Origin: Rhinopomastus cyanomelas
Taxonomy: Eukaryota; Chordata; Aves; Bucerotiformes; Rhinopomastidae
Assembly (NCBI GenBank): GCA_013400115.1
Contig: VXBP01003607.1
Coordinates: forward strand, 248,310-312,309
Direction: 5' to 3'
Length of the DNA stretch: 64,000 nucleotides
Each line of letters begins with the position of its first letter. The stretch's first letter is position 1. The translations under genes and the position numbers were made by a program. Positions 55,401-64,000 of the stretch are shown piece after piece. The notes below the pieces were generated by a model, which had not been told where the DNA came from, searched no databases, and was given only the letters and a program-made list of their open reading frames with translations.

Positions 55401-58400
55401 AGGAGGACCTGACAGGTGGATAAATGTCTATTTATCCAGCGGTGCCGACAGAGTGTTAGTTCATTTTGCCACCACAGCTTTGTTTGTCCCAAACTTTAAG
55501 CCACCTCCAAGGATGATGGTTAGAAGGTGTTTTTGTCCTAAAGCCAGTGTGAGGCAGGATCTCTTCTAGAAGAGGAGCCTGAAAAGTGATATTTTGAGAA
55601 TGGGGTGCAGGTCCTGAAAAGGCTGGGTAAAAAGACTGAAATGAGATGTGAGGAATCTATATAAAATGCTGAGGAAAATATTGGTTGCAGGTACACAGAC
55701 ACTGTAATAAGTGAGGGAGGAAGAAAATGGGAAGTATTTAATGAGTATCAGGATTTCCAATAGCTACAGAGAAGGAAGGAAGGAAGGAAGGAAGGAAGGA
55801 AAGGAAAGGAAGGAAGGGAAGGAAGGGAAGGAAAGGAAGGAAGGGAAGGAAGGGAAGGAAGGGAAGGAAGGACGAAAGATTGATTTTATGCCTTACAGAA
55901 GCTGACCTTTGAGGAAGGTTTTATTAAAATCCAATACAATTTTTTTCCTCGAGTTCACCTTTGCGCTGGGATTCTGCCAGTTTAACGTCAATTAGTTCTG
56001 CAGTGTCTAATTGATAACATTGTAAGGTTAGGACTGTCCTAGTTGATAGCCATGTCACTTAGTTAATCAGCTTCACATGCTTTGCTATGATCGTTCCAAA
56101 CGATTCATAAAGAGACAGAAAGCTACATTTTGAACTGAAAGGACTGTTCACCCTAATTATTTTACGGGGTCAAAAATAAACAGTGAAGGTCTGGTCTTTC
56201 ACCCTTTCCATTTATGACAGAAGGCAGGTTCATTAAGATCTTAGATGAGACTTATGTGTACTTAACATTTTCCTAGAAGACAAGTAAATCTTCTTTCCTG
56301 AGAGGGAATATCTAGGAAAACTGCTCAGTCTCCTTCCTGAGAGATACTGAATGCAAAAAAAAGAGGTGCTGAATGGGAAAAAAAACCCTGACTATGAGGA
56401 AATAACTTTCAGTCTGCTTTTACTGCAAGAGGCAACAGAGAGGCATCTGTTTACCAAAAATGCCAGATAAACACAGAAGTTTGGCTATTTTTGTGACATT
56501 CTGATTATCTTAAGTTAGAGTAGAAAAATATGATCTGAGAATTACCAGGAGGATTCCTTTAAAATGGAAACTTGACTTTATTTAGGCAATGATCCAGCCA
56601 ATCCTACTTTTTCTTACTATCCATTTTATCCTCTGAGCCACTGTTCCCAATTTGTACCCATTGCCTCTCCCAGCATGTTGTTTTTTAACTTACTAAGGAC
56701 TAGATGAACCCCTTGCTGGTCTCTGGTCTTTGCAAGAAAACAAGTTAAAGAATATCTGGAATGAGAAGGGGAGGAAGGATGTTTCCCATGTTTACTATCT
56801 TAAAGAAGTAATGGAAATAATCCCATTTTTGCAATAAAATCCACAACAAAATGTAATTTTAACACCCCTAAAAGATCTCCCCTTGTTCTTGACCAAGAAT
56901 TTAAATAACACAGCTCAGTAAGAAGTAATCCATGCAGCAATGGGCAAGCAAACTAGTTTTTGTGGAGCATCTGGCCATTGGCTGGGTCTCTTATGCCTTC
57001 CTGCAATACTGTTCCTACCAGCAGCGGTGTTTTATGCAGAGCCCAGTACTTGTTCAAAACAGCCAGAGTTCAGATAGTGACTACTGGGAGACATGCAGAA
57101 TATCACACGTAGGAGAGCTAAAGGTTACAGGTGTTGATACTGGGTCAGAGAACATTAATTTGAGAAGCACTGACTTAACCTGCTCTGCCATCGACCTGTG
57201 ACAACGTGAGCGGACGTGATTTCAATGTCACAGGAGTTCAGGTGTCAGTGTCTTTGATGAGTGTGCTCTGAAATTCATTCTTGTGAGAGGAAGGTCATTG
57301 AAAATTATCTTCATATTAATAAAAAAACCAAGGGTGCTTCTTTTCAGATGAACAGAAACCTAGTGACTGTGTTTGTGCAGACATGAAGAGCTGGTTGAGT
57401 GGCAAGATGCCAGCTTGTGGCAGCTGAAGGTTTGACCCTGAATCTTTAAGGGTATTATCCACAGGGAAAAAAAAAGCCAATGGAAATTGCTCTTCGAGTG
57501 AGCTGCAGTCCACCTCTGGCCCTCATTCAACTCTTATTAAAGTCCACTGAGTCATGGCAACAGGAATAATGGAGGGGAACAAAGATTTGAGATCTGCATG
57601 TGTTCTCAAGACATTCAAAGTGGATTTCAACCCAGTGTGTGCATCCTGTTTTTAACAGTTCACATATCCTGTTCATGTTGAATCTGTCACTGACATTGAA
57701 ATGATCATTCAGTTTAAATTGCTGAGTCAAAGCATAGTAAATCACTTATTTCCTCTCCAGCTTCTTATTCCTAGAGGTACAATTGCTGCAAAATAATGTA
57801 AAACATGCCTTGAAAGATTCAGGAAAAGGTCAAGTCAGTGTAACATCTTTTCTGAATCAGTGGCAAAACGCTGTGTAAACCTGGAGCCACACCTTGCTCC
57901 AGGACAATAATCCTGGGAGTTGCCAATAAAGCAGCAGTAGGGAGAGAACACGGATTCTTCAGGTCACAGGTCTTTACCATGAGACGGACAGGTGGAGCAG
58001 TCCTCAGGTACCTGCTCATCCACTTTGTTAGAAGAGAATGTTTTCTCTTGAGCACACAAACCAGCAGGAGCCATTCTCTCGTGCGCTGCTATTAATGCAG
58101 ACAGTATCTGCTCACAGCAGTGGATCTGTCTAGTCCCAAGAGCACCCATAACTAACTTCAGAAGAAGGGATAAGACAGCTCTGTTGCGCAGTTGTGTTGG
58201 GTTTGGCAATGGGAAGGAGGAATTTCTTGATCCCACCAGATGATTAGTTTATACGCTGGGAAATGAGCACTCGGAGTGACACACTTTTTATTGCAGCTGA
58301 AGTAACTCAGATTTGTAAAGAAGGTGATTCTGCTATATGACCATATTATCTAAATTGCTTTGTCGCCAACGCATAGAAAACTGAATATAAAATTGCCTGA

Positions 58401-61400
58401 ACATAATTGAGTGCTGACTCACCCTCCGATTAGGGTAAATGGTGCAGCTTTCCAGGGTGTCTTGGAGCTTTCTATAGTCTCACAATCCTATGTGAAATCT
58501 TCTGATTGATTTTTCTCCCCTCCAAGCAAACTTCTGTTCATGCTCCTATTTGAGGCAAGATGCTACAAATCCAGCTGCTGTGACAAGACATCTTCCCTCT
58601 GCTTCATTATCTTGATCAATTTTCTGCTGAAACTCTCATCTTTCATCCTAGCTGTTGCCTCCCTTGTGATTATTCCAACTCCAGGCTCTCCATATTCATA
58701 GCCACTCTCCAAGCTCCAACTCTAACTCTAGTTTCTAAGGCTACATAGCTGCAAATGTTTTCTCAGGAAACACTTTCCCATAAATTCTCACAATTCCATG
58801 GCAGTCAAGTGGCAGCCTGCATACACACATGACACCGCTCATAGCAGGGTCTTTTAATAAAAGCACCTGCAAACACGGGTGAGAGAACACAGCCCCGAGT
58901 ACTTTAAATAGAAATAATTTTGGGGAGGTCTTCCCTCAAAATGGCCTCATGTCACAAAACTCCATTTGGAGGATAACTGTGACTATCTTTGAAAACAGAA
59001 CAGTTCTGAGGTTTTGAAATGTAAGTGGAAAAAGGGCAATGTTAAGAAGCAATGCCAGAGACCTGAGGTGAACTGAGCCCTGGATACTGGGCAGAGAGCT
59101 CAAATTCAGCTGACTGTGGCAATAAGACAAACCAGCACTTGTGCCTTTGGGTAATCTCTGTCCTGACTCTGTCACTCAGGTAGGGAAAAGAAGGAGTGGA
59201 AGAAGGGCCATGACTTAAAAAATTGGGAGAATAGCAATTATTAACAGCAATTCCACTCATAAGGATTTGCAGAAGAGGCTAGCCCTGAGCTGGAGGATCT
59301 GGAAGCTAAACCAGTCAGGGAAGTGGCAGAACTTGGTTTGGTTTCCAGATATGTGTGAACATCTCCTTTCTTGCTGACTAAGCATTGCATTAGTAGCTGT
59401 TGAAAAATCAAGTAGGGAATAGCCTGGAATTTGTTTCCTCTGTACATAGGACTGGTTTCATATCAGGTGGTAACTCAGAATGTAACAGAAACTTTGTCAG
59501 ACTTGTCCAGCTCAGGTTCTCTAGGACTGTTTGTTGCCGCACAGCCCAACCTTTTCCGTTACCAGGAATCTTAACTTTTGTTCTGGTAATAAATCATATG
59601 TTACTTGCCCCGAAGAGGGAGAATTTCCTTCATCTCCAACTGCAGAGAAACAGTAATGCAATTTTCTTCCACACTGAGAGACCACGTGCCTGTTACCAAG
59701 AAGTTCTGAGTTGGATCAACTTTTCTCTAAGCACTTCCTTGAGCAAAGTAAGAAAAGACTCAGTTGGAAAGTATTTCCTGAGACAAATGAACCCCACACT
59801 AAAAGAAGAAAATAGATTGTAAGAAAAAGAATCTATATATATGGCATGGAAGGGTGAATGTGAAATTCAGAGCTGATCTTGAGCTGGGTCAGAATCCGGC
59901 CAGAATTAAGGATCTGATCTCTCGTGGCTGATCTGTACCTTTGCAAAATGCAGGCACATTTAGAAGACATAATAAAAAAAAAGGGGAGGAATCTCCAACT
60001 GTAAAGAAAGCAGCACATTCAGAGAGAAAAAAAAGGCTGTCTGAACCCTTGAAAAGTGGCAGCGAAATGCATAAAAATAGCTCTGGCTTCCCCAGAGGGG
60101 TCAGGGTTGGTCATTACTCCCAGCCTGGGCTGCATTTGACAGTTCTTGCTCACTTCCATTACAAGAAGTACATTTTCAATGTGAGGAAAAAACCAGGTAG
60201 TTAAGCTAAATATTCCTCTCTAGATTGTTCAATGATTGACACCAGCCTGTCCAATTGACCCAGATGGGGACAGCGGAATTATTGCCATCCTGATCCAGCT
60301 GAATCGGGGAAGTGCCTAGATGACAAGGCAGAACATCACCAGGAAGACTAGAGGGAGGCGCTGGGGGGGATTTCCAGCACGGAGCGATATGTCTGCATCA
60401 CGGTGCTCATGCTAGCAACTCCAGCATTGAAACTTCTCATCTGCAGTGACTGGTGGGTCGCTCCACTGCAATTTCCCATTAGGCTGCTGGGAGAAGCGTG
60501 GGCAGAGCAGGAGGCAGGGCACCCTCGGCTGAAAGCCTGAGCTAATTCTGCAGTGAAGATAAGCCCTCGGATAGAAATTCTTCAAAGGGACATGAGCAGG
60601 CAGATGCCTTGTCACCACGAGGTTCTCAAAGCAGGCAGGCAGTCCCCCCTTTAATAAAGAGAAGAAGGTACAAGATGGTCAGGGAAGAGCTCACTTCTTA
60701 AACATGATGGAGAATGAGGCTGAACCATCTCTCATTACTGATCCACAAGGTGATGGATGAAGGTTTTTGAAGCGGCTGTGCAATCAAACAGGAGCAATCG
60801 TGCCGGTCCTGCCCCGAGTCTTGTGCTCTAAACTATAACTAATGAGTGTAAAGGCACTGACAAAAAAAGGCTTCCACAGAATCTCTTTTCTAAGGCCTTT
60901 GATTTTACTGGAACATGCACAGCACTAACATTCACATAGGCAACGGAAAAGCCACGTCCTGACCTGACCCTGCCACAAAAAGCAGCAAAACAAAGGGGCA
61001 GGGATTTGGGGTCACGTTTGAGGAGGATCCATGATTCAGCACATCAGTTTACTAAGTCTCCTCTAATTTGTCATCTAATGAAGGAGCAGGGTAAAGACCT
61101 GTCGCTCTGGGCTGATGTTTCATTGTGAAAAGGTACAGCCCAGACAGTGAAAAGCGTCTAAGGAATAAATGCTTCTCAACTAGGACAGTAGGTCAGAAAG
61201 AGCAGGATGATTCATATCCAGGACATACTCCAACCATCCACAGTAACACTCAGTGATACAGCTATAGCCGTCCAAAGCTGCTGCAAACATCCCATCCTTT
61301 CAACGGCACTGGCAGGTTAACAGGCAGCCGGGCTTGGAACATGCACTCAAACCCTGCTAATTCTTGGAGTAATGGAGCTAAGCTTGGAAGAAATGATTTC

Positions 61401-61914
61401 CACTGTCCCTCCAGCAACAGGAAGGAATGAGACAGCTCTATCCTGGTTACAGCATGCTACCACCAATCTAGAAATGAGGAGACATGGAGATTCACACCCC
61501 AAACTTCATAAATAAGGTACCCAGAATTAATAGCCTCTTTTGGAGAACTGGCTGGCTGCAGTTTTCCCAGGAGTCAGCAACAGGTTGTGACAGATGGGGT
61601 TTAGGAGTGCTTGGGTCCTAGGTTAGCACCCAGACAAAGCCTCCGCTCAGCTGTGCAAATTGTATTTTACTTGCTTGACTGTGAGTTGCTGGGCAGTGGG
61701 ATGTAATTTTCCATGCTCACAGTTGGCACTCGGTTTTACCTTCACTTGCATCTGACAGCGCAAGCTCTGTCAACATTGCTCACCTCTCAGAAAATAATAA
61801 TTAAGGGCCTGGCCAATGCGTATGGATTAGTTACCCAGGAACTGAACGGCCAGCGCTACTTTAACCTAGTCACCACAGCTTGTTACTCTGCACCGAAATG
61901 TCTTTCCCAGGCTC
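52401..61914. other. Intergenic DNA upstream of TOB1
   Basis: About 9.5 kb without a supported gene. It holds a perfect (CAG)7 run at 53115-53135, a GGAA microsatellite at 55771-55872 and AT-rich DNA. No CR1 with clear identity is present. All open frames are short and without domain signature. Confidence 0.5.
55771..55872 (+). repeat. GGAA/GGGAA microsatellite
   Basis: About 100 bp of purine-only repeat. It starts as uninterrupted GGAA units and turns into mixed AGGAA, GGGAA and AAGGAAAGG variants. No nearby gene. Confidence 0.97.
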
Positions 61915-62542
61915 TGGTGAGACCCCACCTGGAGCACTGCGTCCAGTTCTAGAGCCCTTATTAAAAGAAGGATGAGGACGTACTGGAGCATGTGCAGAGG
62001 AGGGCCACGAGGATGATCAGAGGGCTGGAACACCTGTCCTATGAGGATAGACTGAGGGAATTGGGGCTGTTCAGTCTGGAGAAGAGGAGGCTCTGAGGTG
62101 ACCACATTGTGGTCTTCCAGTATCTGAAGGGGGCCTACAAAAAGGCTGGAGAGGGACTATTTAGGATGGCGGGTAGAGACAGGACTACGGGCAATGGAGC
62201 AAAGCTGGAGATGGATAGATTTAGAGTGGATGTGAGGAGGAAGTTCTTCACCGTGAGAGTGGTGACGGCCTTGGAATGGGTTGCCCAGGGAGGTGGTTGG
62301 GGCCCAATCCTTGGAGGTGTTTAAGGCTGGGCTGGATGTGGCTCTGGCCAGCCTGGTCTAGGGTGGGGTGTCCCTGCCTGTGCTGGGGGGGTTGGAACTG
62401 GATGATCAGGTGGTCCCTTCCGATCCTGAGTTATTCTGATTCCATGGCTTCTCCAGTGAAGTGATCCTGCTGTGGCAGGGGGATTGGACTGGATGATCTT
62501 TTGGGGTCCCTTCCAATCCCTAATGATTCTATGATTCTATGA
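61915..62542 (+). mobile_element. CR1 LINE, 0.63 kb, 3' end intact
   Basis: Plus-strand 5'-truncated CR1. The C-terminal RT-ORF tail is readable (LVRPHLEHCVQF, then stops; LRELGLFSLEKRRL), then the KFFTVRVVTALEW block, then the 3'UTR with the doubled terminal module (GTTGGAACTGGATGATCAGG, later GATTGGACTGGATGATCTTT), ending CTAATGATTCTATGATTCTA. In-frame stops show it is dead. Confidence 0.93.
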
Positions 62543-64000
62543 TTTACCTGAAGCCTATCAGGAAACCTTGGGGATGCCAGACATGTACTTTGTTGACTTT
62601 GATCTATCTGAATACAAAATCTTTTAAAGTTTAGATCAAGGAATCTTTTAATGAAACAAAGAAATTGTGCCACTTGTATCGGTTCCAGATATAAATAAAT
62701 CAGCTAGAAATAAACAGGCGAAGGCAAACGTAAGGGAGACAGCGGCGCTCTGCAATGTCAGTCCAAAGTGACTGTCTGATGGATGATAATATGGCTGCTG
62801 GCTTGGAAAACAAGCCCGAGTTGAAAAGTCTTGCTGCCAGCCATCTGGCAAATCTTCCAAAATGCATTGCAGTAAAACTTCGCTGAATTGGTACCTTTTT
62901 CATTTGGTCCCTCGCACCCCCTGCTACCAAGACAGTCTGTTTTTTAAGCATATTGAGGGTTTTGAAATCTCTACTAGAACTCTCTCCTTTGGGATTCATT
63001 ATCACCCTCCCCATGGCCAATTCATTGTTCCCTCCGTCCGCCAGTCTGCCACACATGCATCATCTGCCCAGAGTGAAGCTGCTCTTACACATTAAGGGCG
63101 TCATGGAAATACTGAGCCCATCTAACTGCTCAGGCTGCTGCATAACCCACCGTCTGTTCACAGTTCACAGGTGCTGGTCCTTTGCGCTGCAGGGGAGGCA
63201 GGAGTTCAGAGCAGAGGGATTTACAGTACATCCATCCCTGTGCTCCAGGATCATCGTTACTTCATACTTGGAACTGAAGAGCAGCATTTTGTACTTCGAA
63301 ACAGTCTGGGGCTTATTTTCATAATGGAGTGGTTTGGAATAGTAAATATCACTATTAGCCATTTCCTAATAACATGTAGCAACATAAAGCCCTAAGAATT
63401 TATGGTCACTTAAAAAAAGAAGATAACTTTTCACTCCATAAAAATTAAAAATCCCTTTACAGAAGAGGCTGCCTCGCTGAATGTCAATGAATTATGATTC
63501 TTTTTTTTTTCTCTTATTTCATCAGTTTCTCCCACCTGGTCCATAATCAGCTGTAACTGAGTCCATGACCATCCTGAGCTGCGGTGAAGCGTAATGGCTT
63601 GTGGCCATAGTACTGAGAGTACCGGAACGCAGATAACCCTCCGACACGGTGTCTGAGAGGCAGCTGGAGATCCTATCTGGTGACCAGATGCTCCTGGGTT
63701 GTAACACGGACTCAGTAAAAGCTATTTTCAGCTTAAATGATCTTTGATACTGAAACTAGAGTTAAGCTGGGCAGTGAGTGGAGGAGATCATCTGCTCTGA
63801 GAAGTAAACCAAGGGAGGAGCAGAAGGGAGAAAAGCAGGAAGATAACAAAGGAGAGGGATGCTTTAGGGAGGGAAATTAAATTGAATACATGCACTGATG
63901 GAAAAAGGAACACAGGGAAAAGAAAAAAATCTGCTGCATCTCCCTATCGCTACCGAGCAGGTCCCCGTCCCCTCTCGACTGCCAGCCATGCTCATCATTT
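62543..64000. other. Intergenic DNA to the window end
   Basis: No gene recognised. The stretches 62640-63110 and 63380-63600 are AT-rich with homeobox-like TAAT/ATTA words and few simple repeats, which would fit conserved non-coding DNA, but conservation cannot be judged from one sequence. Confidence 0.4.

Noticed and set aside
1..64000. CRISPR arrays, bacterial operons, tRNA or rRNA genes
   Set aside because: No spaced direct-repeat arrays and no recognisable tRNA or rRNA sequence; the window is vertebrate nuclear DNA.

Overview
This window is vertebrate nuclear DNA, almost certainly from a bird. It holds split genes with GT-AG introns, two CpG-island promoters, and at least a dozen CR1 LINE fragments, several ending in the CR1 3' signature (ATTCTATG repeats). 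The protein-coding content corresponds to the vertebrate neighbourhood ANKRD40 / WFIKKN2 / TOB1 (human 17q21.33). I recognised genes by comparing translated exons with family features I know; no search was run.

Layout. At 1-2.6 kb on the minus strand lie the first two coding exons and CpG-island promoter of an ANKRD40-type gene; its remaining exons lie off the left edge. From 2.9 to 5.0 kb two CR1 elements are joined head to tail. From 5 to 20.5 kb is intergenic DNA with a few CR1 pieces, short tandem duplications and one LTR-like stretch, but no convincing gene. At 20.9-26.2 kb on the plus strand is a complete WFIKKN2 gene: TATA box, signal-peptide exon, 2.2 kb intron, and one large exon carrying WAP, Kazal, Ig, two Kunitz and NTR domains. 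From 26 to 46.8 kb is a non-coding interval with CR1 relics, one isolated exon-like sequence near 31.9 kb and AT-rich stretches that could be regulatory. At 46.9-51.3 kb on the minus strand is a complete TOB1 gene: TATA and CpG promoter, untranslated first exon, 2.4 kb intron, single-exon coding region and AT-rich 3'UTR. Immediately upstream, on the opposite strand (about 51.5-52.4 kb), is a candidate divergent non-coding transcript with a 21-bp tandem repeat, a strong splice acceptor and a poly(A) signal. From 52.4 to 64 kb is intergenic DNA with a GGAA microsatellite and one 0.63-kb CR1.

How the genes relate. They do not form an operon-like unit. WFIKKN2 is a secreted binder of GDF8/GDF11-type TGF-beta ligands. 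TOB1 is an intracellular antiproliferative adaptor that links the CCR4-NOT deadenylase and poly(A)-binding protein and is also tied to BMP/SMAD signalling. Their adjacency is ancient synteny, not shared regulation that I can show.

I found no convincing undescribed system. The items most worth checking are the TOB1-divergent transcript with its heptad-encoding repeat, the identity of the ANKRD40-type gene (its place beside WFIKKN2 matches mammalian ANKRD40CL, not ANKRD40), and the isolated exon-like sequence at 31.8-32.0 kb.
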